NCBI RefSeq assembly: GCF_000284255.1
Contig: NC_017075.1
Coordinates: 2,232,001 to 2,296,000 of the forward strand
DNA: 64,000 nucleotides
Source of the DNA: Rubrivivax gelatinosus IL144
Lineage (GTDB): Bacteria; Pseudomonadota; Gammaproteobacteria; Burkholderiales; Burkholderiaceae_C
Direction: 5' to 3'
Made by a program: the position numbers and the translations under genes. The first letter of the stretch is position 1, and every line of letters starts with the position of its first letter. Shown here piece by piece: positions 45,693 to 53,114 of the stretch. The notes under the pieces are model-generated. The model saw only the letters and a list, made by a program, of their open reading frames with translations. It did no database searches and was not told the DNA's origin.

Positions 45693-46481
45693 ATGGACCT
45701 GGGAATCGCAGGACGCTGGGCGCTGGTCTGCGCCGCCAGCAAGGGGCTGGGCAAGGGCTGCGCACGCGCGCTGGTCGGCGAGGGCGTCAACGTCGTCGTC
45801 ACCGCGCGCGGCGCCGAGGCGCTGGAGGCCACCGCGGCCGAGCTGCGGGCGCTGAACCCGGCGGTCGAGGTGCGTGCGGTGGCCGGCGACATCACGACCG
45901 AAGCCGGCCGCGCCGCGGCGCTGGCCGCCGCGCCGCAGGTCGACATCCTCGTCAACAACGCCGGCGGGCCGCCGCCGGGCGATTTCCGCCAGTGGGAGCG
46001 CGAAGCCTGGATCGCCGCGCTGGACGCCAACATGCTGGCGCCGATCGCGCTGATGCGTGCCACGGTCGACGCGATGGCCGCACGCGGCTTCGGCCGCGTC
46101 GTCAACATCACCTCGGGCGCGGTGAAGGCGCCGATCGACGTGCTCGGCCTGTCCAACGGCGCGCGTTCGGGCCTCACCGGCTTCGTCGCCGGCCTGGCGC
46201 GCCAGCCGGCGCTGGCCGGGCGCAACGTGACGATCAACAACCTGCTGCCCGGCGCCTTCGACACCGACCGCCTGCGCGGCACGCTGGCCGCCGGCGCCGC
46301 CAGGAGCGGCCAGCCGCTGGAGGCGGTGATCGAGGCCCGCCGGCGCCAGGCCCCGGCCGGGCGCTTCGGCACGGCCGACGAGTTCGGCGCCTTCTGCGCC
46401 TTCCTCTGCAGCGCCCAGGCCGGTTTCTTCACCGGCCAGAACCTGCTGCTCGACGGCGGCGCCTACCCGGGCACGTTCTGA
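45693..46481 (+). CDS. atypical short-chain dehydrogenase-like protein lacking YxxxK
   Basis: A 262-residue SDR-fold protein. The nucleotide-binding motif is degenerate (AASKGLGKG, about 14-22, in place of TGxxxGxG); NNAGG (about 88-92), the N113 position and S141 are kept. At the place of the catalytic Tyr and Lys stands S154-N-G-A-R158, so the normal tetrad is lost. This is a known divergent subgroup annotated as BKR-like. It may be a pseudo-enzyme or use another chemistry. It lies 19 bases after the EamA gene. Confidence 0.85.
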   Translation: MDLGIAGRWALVCAASKGLGKGCARALVGEGVNVVVTARGAEALEATAAELRALNPAVEVRAVAGDITTEAGRAAALAAAPQVDILVNNAGGPPPGDFRQWEREAWIAALDANMLAPIALMRATVDAMAARGFGRVVNITSGAVKAPIDVLGLSNGARSGLTGFVAGLARQPALAGRNVTINNLLPGAFDTDRLRGTLAAGAARSGQPLEAVIEARRRQAPAGRFGTADEFGAFCAFLCSAQAGFFTGQNLLLDGGAYPGTF

Positions 46482-46495
46482 GCCCCGCGATTCCC

Positions 46496-46834
46496 ATGAC
46501 CACTCCCGACACCCTGCCCACCGACCGTGAACCGACGCGCGCCGAAGTCGACGCACTGGACACGCCCGTCGTGCTCGAGTTCGGCACCGGCTGGTGCCCG
46601 CACTGCCTGGGCGCGCAGCCGGCGATCACCGCCGTGCGCGCACAGTTCCCGGGCATCGCCCACCGCCAGGTCGAAGACGGCCGCGGCCGGCCGCTGGGGC
46701 GTTCGTTCGCCGTCAAGCTGTGGCCGACGCTGGTGTTCCTGCACCGCGGCCGCGAGCTCGCGCGGGTCGTGCGCCCGCAGGGGGAGGACGAGCTGCGCCG
46801 CGCCTGGCAGGCGCTGGCCGACGCGGCGGCCTGA
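46496..46834 (+). CDS. thioredoxin family protein (WCPHC)
   Basis: A 112-residue thioredoxin-fold protein without a signal peptide. The active site is WCPHC (about 33-37), more like DsbA/glutaredoxin dipeptides than the CGPC of thioredoxin 1; the cis-Pro segment is KLWPTLVFL. It is 14 bases after the SDR-like gene and ends the plus-strand run. Its TGA is immediately adjacent to the stop of the convergent VWA gene (palindrome TGATCA). Confidence 0.85.
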   Translation: MTTPDTLPTDREPTRAEVDALDTPVVLEFGTGWCPHCLGAQPAITAVRAQFPGIAHRQVEDGRGRPLGRSFAVKLWPTLVFLHRGRELARVVRPQGEDELRRAWQALADAAA

Positions 46835-48193
46835 TCAGGCGAGCACGATCTTGCGGCCGAAAGGCGCCTCGGCGTGGGCGTCCTTCTCGGTCACCGCCCA
46901 GACCACCGGCCAGTGCGGGCGAAAGCGCGCCGGGCCGTCCAGGTCGGTCAGCACGACGCCGATGTCCGGCAGGTGCTTGTCGGCTTCTTCGAGCAGCGGC
47001 GTGAAGTCGGTGCCGCCGCCGCCCTGGAACTCGATGCCGCGCAGGTCCGACTGGCCGGGCTTGAAACGTTCGACACGCTGCACGCGTTCGTCGCCGACGA
47101 TCAGCACCAGCCCGGTCTCCAGCCGCCGCGTGATGGCCTCGATCTCGCGCGCGAAACGTTCCATCAGCGTGGTGTCGATCGAACCCGAGACGTCGACGAC
47201 GACCGCCAGCCGCGGCACGCGTTTGCTCTGCGACCAGCCGGGCTCGAAAGGCATGCGCCGCGAGCCCATGCGGCCCTGGTTGGCGATGTAGGAGCGCGCC
47301 GGGCGCGACCACGACACCTCGGCGCGCGGCGACAGCGCGCGGCCGAGCTGCATGCGCAGCACCTGTTCCCAGGGCGTGCGTGTCTTCGGCAGGTCGGCCA
47401 GCAGCGTGCGCAGCATCGAGTGCGCGCCGTCGCCGGCGTGCGCGCGCAGCAGGCGCTCGCGCCATTCGCGCGAGGCCTCGGCCTCGTCCTCGGGGCTGCC
47501 GGCGCCCTGGCGGCCGGGCAGCAGGTCGGGCACCAGGCCGCGCGCCAGCGAACGTGCGCGCGCCGCGCGCGGGCCGTCGGCCTGCTGGCCGCTGGCGTTC
47601 TCGCTCTCCTGGGCCGACTTGTCGCTGCTGCGCTTGGCGGCCTTGCCGTCCTCGCTGCCCTCCTGCTGCTTGCGGCCCTGGCGCTTGCCGTCGCGGCCGT
47701 CCTGGCGGCGGTCGTCGATCTCGCGGTACAGGCGCTCGACGTCCCATTCGAGCAGCGCCTTGTCCAGCGTCTGCTCGATGCCCAGCGAGGCGGCGAGCAG
47801 GCGGTCCAGCGTCACCGCGGCGGCCGGCAGTTCCAGCCAGCTGAGGTGGCTCAGCGTGCTGTCGACGATGGCGTCGGCGCAGAGGTTGAAAAGCTGCAGG
47901 TCGACGTCGCCGACCACCTGCTGGAGCTCGCTGTAGCGCTGCGGGTGGCGCAGCGCGACGTGCAGCACCTCGTGGGCGACGAGTCCGGCCTGCTGCGGCA
48001 GCGTCAGCGCCTCGAAGGCGGGGCCGTACCAGATCGTGTGGCCGTCGGTGGCGATCGTCGGCACCGGCTCGTCGGCCGCACGGTCGCGGTGGTGGGCCCA
48101 CAGCGCCAGGCCGCCGGTGGACGGCGCGAACTCGACCAGACGCTGCACCGCGCGCGTGCCGCGGTGCAGGTGCACCGAGGACGGTTCAGGCAT
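46835..48193 (-). CDS. DUF2201-type VWA-like protein with HExxH motif
   Basis: A 452-residue cytoplasmic protein. The N-terminal part holds a putative zinc-peptidase motif HEVLH (H74-H78) followed by HPQRYSEL. A charged, Lys/Glu/Ser-rich linker (about 160-215) leads to a VWA-like domain with MIDAS residues DVSGS (D334, S336, S338) and GGTDF (about 393-397). Paired with the upstream MoxR-type ATPase (overlap 8 bases), it looks like a chaperone-effector module. Whether the metallopeptidase is active is not known. Confidence 0.85.
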   Translation of the reverse strand: MPEPSSVHLHRGTRAVQRLVEFAPSTGGLALWAHHRDRAADEPVPTIATDGHTIWYGPAFEALTLPQQAGLVAHEVLHVALRHPQRYSELQQVVGDVDLQLFNLCADAIVDSTLSHLSWLELPAAAVTLDRLLAASLGIEQTLDKALLEWDVERLYREIDDRRQDGRDGKRQGRKQQEGSEDGKAAKRSSDKSAQESENASGQQADGPRAARARSLARGLVPDLLPGRQGAGSPEDEAEASREWRERLLRAHAGDGAHSMLRTLLADLPKTRTPWEQVLRMQLGRALSPRAEVSWSRPARSYIANQGRMGSRRMPFEPGWSQSKRVPRLAVVVDVSGSIDTTLMERFAREIEAITRRLETGLVLIVGDERVQRVERFKPGQSDLRGIEFQGGGGTDFTPLLEEADKHLPDIGVVLTDLDGPARFRPHWPVVWAVTEKDAHAEAPFGRKIVLA

Positions 48194-49295
48194 CGTGGCC
48201 TTCGCGCTGGCGGCGTTCGCTGTAGCGGCGGTAGGCCGGGCTGTCGAGGATCGTGCCTTCCATGCCGCCTTCCAGCGCCTTCTGCATCAGCAGCTCCATC
48301 GCCAGCGTCTGCGCCTCGCGGATCGGCAGCGCGACCTGGGTGCGTGCGTCGGGCAGCTGCTCGATGATCTCCAGCGCGCGGTCCAGCGTCGGGTCGTCGT
48401 TGGCCGCGGCCAGCAGGCCATAGATCATCCCGTACAGGCCGTCCAGCGTGCGCGGCAGCAGCGCCGCCGTCTCCTCGCCGGAACGTGCGGCCAGCAGCTT
48501 GATGACGTCGGCGCCGGACTGGATCTCGCGCAGCACGCCGAAGAACTCGGCGGCGTTGGCCGCGCCGATGCGGCCCTGCACGAAGACCCGCTTGGCGCTC
48601 TCGCCGAGGCCGCTCTTGAGCACGTTGGACACGTCCTCCCAGCCGCGCGGGCTGGCGCCGATCAGGTGGTCGGCGGCGAGCTGGGCCTGGGTGTCGTCGA
48701 GCTTGTCGGGCCGCACCTTCAGGTAGGCCATGACCTCGGGCGCGAAGTCGTTGGCCATCGCGTGCTGCAGGAAGGCGTCGACGACGGTCTGCACGTTGAA
48801 GTGGAACATGCGGTCGGCCAGCGCCGTGCCCATGTCGTGGCAGACCGCGCCGTGGAAGCTGGCGTTGCCCGCGGCCACCACCATCCAGCCCGGCGGCAGC
48901 TCGTAGCGGCCGACGCGGCGGTCCAGGATCAGCGAGTAGGCCGAGACCTGCAGCCGCTGGTCGGCGGCGGTCAGCTCGTCGAGGAAGAGCAGGCCCTCGG
49001 GCTGGTCGGCCTGGGGCAAGAACTCGGGCGGGAACCAGACCGTCTTCTCCAGCCGGTCGTCGGCGTAGATCGCGCCGCGGATGTCCACCGGCTCGATCGT
49101 CGTCAGCCGCAGGTCGATCAGCGGCACGCCGTGGTGCTCGGCGACCTGGCGCACGACCGAGGACTTGCCGACGCCGCGTGTGCCCCAGAGCATCGAGGCG
49201 CGACGGCGCAGCACGGGGTCGCCGAACTGCTCGACCAGCGCGGACTTGGCCGCGGCGATCGAGACCGGGGGGATGTTCATCGGGTTGCCGAGCAT
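48186..49295 (-). CDS. MoxR-like AAA+ ATPase partnered with VWA/DUF2201 protein
   Basis: A 369-residue AAA+ ATPase. Walker A is WGTRGVGKSS (about 37-46), Walker B GLLFLDELTAAD (about 111-122), and sensor 1 lies in VVAAGN; an arginine-rich C-terminal lid follows. It belongs to the MoxR/RavA neighbourhood but differs from the MoxR at 30295 and lacks its conserved MATQNPIE. Such ATPases remodel or activate their VWA partner. ATG at 49295 chosen; an ATG five codons downstream is possible. Confidence 0.88.
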   Translation of the reverse strand: MLGNPMNIPPVSIAAAKSALVEQFGDPVLRRRASMLWGTRGVGKSSVVRQVAEHHGVPLIDLRLTTIEPVDIRGAIYADDRLEKTVWFPPEFLPQADQPEGLLFLDELTAADQRLQVSAYSLILDRRVGRYELPPGWMVVAAGNASFHGAVCHDMGTALADRMFHFNVQTVVDAFLQHAMANDFAPEVMAYLKVRPDKLDDTQAQLAADHLIGASPRGWEDVSNVLKSGLGESAKRVFVQGRIGAANAAEFFGVLREIQSGADVIKLLAARSGEETAALLPRTLDGLYGMIYGLLAAANDDPTLDRALEIIEQLPDARTQVALPIREAQTLAMELLMQKALEGGMEGTILDSPAYRRYSERRQREGHDA

Positions 49296-49325
49296 CGTGG
49301 GGCGTTCTTGTCGTGAGGGGGCCGA

Positions 49326-50294
49326 TCAGGCCGAGTCGGCCTGCGCTTGCGGCTCCCAGGACCCGGCACGTGCGAGCCGCGGCACGGGCGGGATCTCCAG
49401 CCGGGGCATCTCGCCCAGGCAGAAGAACAGCATCAGCAGGAAGGCCGGCGAATGGAAGACCAGCATGCGCCAGATCGAGTTCTCCGACAGCTGCACCAGC
49501 GGCACCGTCGCGGCGCCGGCGATCAGGCCGATGCTGACCAGCAGCGGCACCGCGCGGCGCAGCGTGACGCGCCAGCGTTCGCGGTTCATCGTCTCGTGGA
49601 AGCGCCGCGGCGTGTCGGCCAGCGTGTGCGCGAGGTGTTCGAGCGTGCGCGCGAACTTGGTCTCGGCGTCGCGGCTGCGCTCGACGCCACCGCCCTTGAG
49701 CCGCAGCGCGCCGCGCCAGCCTTCGCGCCCGCGCGCCAGGCAGGTCCAGGGCCAGCCCATCACCGCCAGCAGGTCGTCGGGCAGGGCCAGCGTGCGCCCG
49801 TGCTCGGGCACCAGCTGCAGCTCGGCGTTGACGCCGGAGACGCTGGAGACCTTCATCGTCACATCCAGGCCGCAGACGCGGGCCTGTGCGGCGGTCAGGA
49901 TGACGCTGCTGCTGCCATCGCCGGAACGGCAGGCGCGGTGCGACAAGGCCGCCCGCCAGCCGCCGCCTGCGACGAACTGGCGCTGCAGCGGCACCGCTTC
50001 CAGGCGCTGGACCAGCTCGTCGACGTCCGGGCCGTCGGCGACCAGCACCGCTTCGAGGCCGTCGGCACTGCGTGTGCGCCGCGTCAGGCGGTGGTCGTCG
50101 GCGTCGAAGCTCTCCAGCTCGAGCTCTTCGTGCAGCGCGGGCGCGTCGTCGGCGGCGGGATGCTCTTTCGGCTTGAAGCGCAGGCGGCGGGCGACGCGGT
50201 CGCTCGCGGCCAGGTCCACACGCCGCCCGCGCCGGCTCAGCGGTGCGACCAGCGTGAGGATCTCGTGGTGGGTCAGCGGGACAGGGCTGCTCAT
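49326..50294 (-). CDS. two-helix membrane protein of the MoxR/VWA operon, unknown function
   Basis: A 322-residue protein I do not recognise. Residues 1-240 are soluble, Arg- and acid-rich, with a few cysteines but no motif I know. Two membrane helices (about 246-268 and 276-296) are followed by a short Pro-rich tail. It is upstream of the MoxR gene by 30 bases on the same strand and may anchor or localise the ATPase/VWA pair at the membrane. Function is inferred from context only. Confidence 0.7.
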   Translation of the reverse strand: MSSPVPLTHHEILTLVAPLSRRGRRVDLAASDRVARRLRFKPKEHPAADDAPALHEELELESFDADDHRLTRRTRSADGLEAVLVADGPDVDELVQRLEAVPLQRQFVAGGGWRAALSHRACRSGDGSSSVILTAAQARVCGLDVTMKVSSVSGVNAELQLVPEHGRTLALPDDLLAVMGWPWTCLARGREGWRGALRLKGGGVERSRDAETKFARTLEHLAHTLADTPRRFHETMNRERWRVTLRRAVPLLVSIGLIAGAATVPLVQLSENSIWRMLVFHSPAFLLMLFFCLGEMPRLEIPPVPRLARAGSWEPQAQADSA

Positions 50295-50591
50295 CGGCTC
50301 ACCTCGTTCACGAACCAAGCGTAGCGCCGGAACGGGCGCTTGTGGGACGCAGCCACGGCAAGCGGTGTACCGTGCCGCCGGAGGCCGGATGGCACCGGAC
50401 TCCGAACGTTAGCCTTCGGCTGCAAAGTGCGAGAATTGTGCGCGCTGTCGGCGGGGTTGTGCAGCACATTTGCCATATTGCGACCCGTCAAATCGGCCCT
50501 CGTGAGGCAGTGCACGCAGTCGGAAGGTGGCGGGGGCCGCAAGCCTCCAGGCAGACCCCGAGATACGGCTTGAGCGTCGTCAAGCGGCGTG
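50295..50591. other. intergenic gap with no recognised feature
   Basis: This 297-base gap between the membrane-protein gene and the AP2-like gene (both on the minus strand) is less GC-rich than its flanks around 50420-50500. I found no convincing promoter, operator or open frame. It should contain the promoter of the MoxR/VWA operon, but no hexamer pair is persuasive. Confidence 0.5.
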
Positions 50592-51128
50592 TCAGGCCTC
50601 GCGCAGCACCCGCCGCATCGCCAGGCCGGCGCGCCGGCGGGCCTGGGTCGCGGCCATCGTGTACTCGCGTTCGGCTTCGGCGCGCAGCTCCAGCGCCCGC
50701 GCCAGCGCCTGCTCGAAGCGCTCGACGCTGTAGGTGTTCTCGCTGCCGATGTGCACGCTGGTGCGCCGCGACGGCGCGCCGAAGCGCGGCAGCAGCACCG
50801 ACAGCACGGCGGTGCGCGTGCCGGTGCCGCGTTTGGTGCGGATGATCGGCCCGGAGATGCCCGGCGGCAGCGTGCTCGTCTTGTGCGCGCTGGGCGAGCG
50901 CTGCAGCGTCACCGGAGCGGGCAGGGCGGCGATGCGCCGCATCAGCTCGCGCGTGGCCTGGTCGAAGGCCTGGCGCGCGCCGCTGCCGTCGCGCGAGTGG
51001 TCGGAGAACAGCCGCGTGCCCTGGTAGCGCACCTGCCAGCCGTGGGTGGCGCCCGTGTCGATGCGCTGGATGCCCTGGGGCACCAGAAAACGTTCGCCGC
51101 TGAAGAGCACGAGTTCGCGGTACTTCAT
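50592..51128 (-). CDS. small basic protein with AP2-like repeats, putative DNA-binding
   Basis: A 178-residue basic protein. Residues about 17-70 (GIQRIDTGATHGWQVRYQ...LFSDHSRDGSGARQAFDQAT) resemble the small AP2-like DNA-binding domains in bacterial and phage proteins. A second, weaker version spans about 90-150 (SVHIGSENTYSVERFEQALARA). AAGGAC lies at good spacing before the ATG. No partner or target gene is evident. It is a stand-alone minus-strand gene next to the orphan-terminator region. The AP2 assignment is by eye. Confidence 0.6.
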   Translation of the reverse strand: MKYRELVLFSGERFLVPQGIQRIDTGATHGWQVRYQGTRLFSDHSRDGSGARQAFDQATRELMRRIAALPAPVTLQRSPSAHKTSTLPPGISGPIIRTKRGTGTRTAVLSVLLPRFGAPSRRTSVHIGSENTYSVERFEQALARALELRAEAEREYTMAATQARRRAGLAMRRVLREA

Positions 51129-51203
51129 CGCCGGTCCTTGCGCTGCATTCTGCCGCGCCCGCAGAGCGCCCGGCGAAGCCCTCGCGGGCCCCGTGGATGC
51201 GTG

Positions 51204-51231
51204 GAACTGACCCCCGCGAACGGGTCAGTTC
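51204..51231. promoter_or_regulatory. perfect 10-bp inverted repeat
   Basis: GAACTGACCC (51204-51213) and GGGTCAGTTC (51222-51231) are perfectly complementary with loop CCGCGAAC; one mismatch further out the pairing continues to 13. It is about 75 bases upstream of the AP2-like gene start (minus strand) and about 30 bases before a TACGAT element on the plus strand. It may be an operator or an RNA hairpin. Confidence 0.55.
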
Positions 51232-51257
51232 GACACATCGCCGTCACACGGCCGGGC

Positions 51258-51418
51258 TACGATGCGTTCCATTCAAGGCACGAAACCGACCGCACATTGG
51301 GCGGAACCGGGAACCCGTGACCCAGTGCCTGGAAGCCCGAGTCGATGCGCCGCCACGGCCTCGCCTCTCGACCCGGGACGAGCCCGCAGCCGGCAACGGC
51401 GAGCGGGCTTTGTTTTTT
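51258..51418 (+). ncRNA. candidate small RNA ending at an orphan terminator
   Basis: A strong plus-strand terminator (51381-51418) ends a region with no plus-strand gene; both neighbours are on the minus strand. A weak -10 (TACGAT, 51258-51263) has no good -35. The stretch holds several complementary pieces, for example GGCAC (around 51277) with GTGCC (around 51327). The natural reading is a small RNA of about 150 bases; the 5' end is uncertain. No known family is recognised. Confidence 0.4.
51381..51418 (+). terminator. strong terminator with GNRA-capped stem
   Basis: AGCCCGC (51381-51387) pairs with GCGGGCT (51403-51409), with an inner GCCG-GCAA-CGGC stem capped by a GCAA tetraloop. TTTGTTTTTT follows at 51409-51418. 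It touches the stop codon of the minus-strand phasin-like gene. The T-run points to the plus strand. Confidence 0.85.
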
Positions 51419-51810
51419 CAGCGCGAGCGGCCCAGGCGCCGGGCGTTGGCCACCGCCTTGCGGTGCACCGGCGCGATGCCGGCGGCCATCACCTGCTGCG
51501 CCGTGTTCTGCCAGTGGCGGTGCAGCGCCAGGCCTCCGCCGCCCAGCCAGGGCATCCACGCTGCCCGGCACAAGGCGAAGGCCAGCCGCTGCTGCGACAT
51601 CAGCATCTGCCAGCCCATCGCCGTCCAGGCGTTGGCGAAGGCGACGCCTTTTTCGTTGACCATGCCGCTGAACTCGCGCCGGTCGCGCGCCCCGGGCATC
51701 GGCCCGGCCAGCGCCATGCGCGCCAGGCGGTGGCCGACGACTGCCGGCACCGCGAAAGCGAGTTCTCCGACCTGGCGCGCCAGGCGGGTCTGCTGCCGTC
51801 GCGCCGTCAT
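51418..51810 (-). CDS. phasin-like polyhydroxyalkanoate granule-associated protein
   Basis: A 130-residue, mostly helical, Ala-rich basic protein. The block HRLARMALAGPMPGARDRREFSGMVNEKGVAFANAWTAM is like that of small proteins annotated as PHA-granule-associated phasins in Burkholderiales and Xanthomonadales. It may coat PHA granules. I prefer the ATG at 51810 (GGAG upstream) over an earlier ATG at 51861. It stands alone with no PHA synthesis genes near it, so the role rests on resemblance. Confidence 0.55.
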   Translation of the reverse strand: MTARRQQTRLARQVGELAFAVPAVVGHRLARMALAGPMPGARDRREFSGMVNEKGVAFANAWTAMGWQMLMSQQRLAFALCRAAWMPWLGGGGLALHRHWQNTAQQVMAAGIAPVHRKAVANARRLGRSR

Positions 51811-51911
51811 GCGTCGCACTCCAGCGAAAGTGTGTGGGGGGTCATCGTGGCTCCAAGGCAAGGCGCCGTCCGCGGCGCCCGTTCCGGCCTACGGCAGGCG
51901 CCGTGCCCGCG

Positions 51912-53114
51912 TCAGGCGGGGGCGTCGGCCGAGGCCGGGTTGTCGCCGCCCAGTTCGTGCCAGCCGACGAGGGTGTCGCGGCCGCGGCGCTTGGCCGCGT
52001 ACATCGCGTCGTCGGCGCGCCGGATCAGCTGCCGCAGCTCGGGCCGCTCGCCGGCTTCGCAGCCGGCGTAGCCGATGCTCAGGCTGAGCGCTGCGCAGCC
52101 TGCCGGCACCGCGATGCGCTCGGCCTCCAGCCGGCGCCGCAGGCGCTGCAGCAGCCGCGGCGCCTGTGCCGGCGCCAGGCCCGGCAGCAGCAGCACGAAC
52201 TCCTCGCCGCCCCAGCGGCCGCAGCGGTCGGTGTTGCGCAGCGTCGCGCCGATCACCGCGCCCAGCCGGCGCAGCACCTGGTCGCCGGCGGCGTGGCCGC
52301 CGAGGTCGTTGATGCGCTTGAAGTGGTCGACGTCGACGAAGGCCAGCGTCAGCGGGTGGCCCAGGCGCGCGGCGGCGGCGATGCCGTGTTCGAGTTCGGC
52401 TTCGAAGGCGCCGCGGCGCAGCGTGCCGGTCAGCGTGTCGATGCGTGCCGCTTGGCGCGCGGCGACCACCTGGCGTCCGAGCATCATGCCCAGCCAGGTG
52501 ATGTGGAAGATGCCCGAGACGATGGCAAACGGGATCAGCGAACGCGCGCCGCGCACCGGGTCGACCTCGAAGCGGCTGGGCACGACCTCCGGCTGCAGCG
52601 TGATCTGCACCAGGAAGGCCGCCACCGGCAGACTCATCAGCGCGAACGGCAGCAGCGGCAGCCAGCCGTAGCGGCCGAACTCGGCCAGGATGCCGGCGCG
52701 CAGCCAGATCAGCGGACCGACGAGCAGCAGCAGGAAGCAGCCCTGGTAGACCGCCAGCCGCAGCACCTGGTCGGCGCCGGCCGGCAGCGGCAGCCACATC
52801 GCCGTGACGCCGACGGCGCAGACGCCGAACCAGAAGCGCGCCTGGCGCAGGCGGTGGTGCACGAAGGCATCGGCGCCGCAGCAGACCAGCGTCGCGCTGG
52901 CCAGGCCCAGCGTCATGATCCACGGCGCCACCGGCCCGAGCGCGCCGTCCTGGCCGACGTGCAGCCAGGCGGTCGCCGCGTCGCTGGCGCACAGTGCCAG
53001 GAACATCAGCGCCGGGCGGCGCTCCTGCGGCATCAGCAGCGCGATCAGCCCCCAGCACAGCGCGAACAGCGCCAGCTGGATCAGCGCCAGCGCCAGGGCG
53101 AGCTCGTGTGCCAC
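51912..53114 (-). CDS. membrane-bound diguanylate cyclase (GGDEF)
   Basis: A 400-residue protein with about seven hydrophobic segments in residues 5-215, then a GGDEF domain (about 225-385). The active site is GGEEF (302-306) and the product-inhibition site RNTD (293-296) lies five residues before it, so it should make cyclic-di-GMP from GTP under feedback control. The start is a GTG immediately after the stop of the RND pump gene (TGAGTG), meaning the two are translationally coupled. The membrane part probably senses an unknown signal. Confidence 0.92.
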   Translation of the reverse strand: MAHELALALALIQLALFALCWGLIALLMPQERRPALMFLALCASDAATAWLHVGQDGALGPVAPWIMTLGLASATLVCCGADAFVHHRLRQARFWFGVCAVGVTAMWLPLPAGADQVLRLAVYQGCFLLLLVGPLIWLRAGILAEFGRYGWLPLLPFALMSLPVAAFLVQITLQPEVVPSRFEVDPVRGARSLIPFAIVSGIFHITWLGMMLGRQVVAARQAARIDTLTGTLRRGAFEAELEHGIAAAARLGHPLTLAFVDVDHFKRINDLGGHAAGDQVLRRLGAVIGATLRNTDRCGRWGGEEFVLLLPGLAPAQAPRLLQRLRRRLEAERIAVPAGCAALSLSIGYAGCEAGERPELRQLIRRADDAMYAAKRRGRDTLVGWHELGGDNPASADAPA

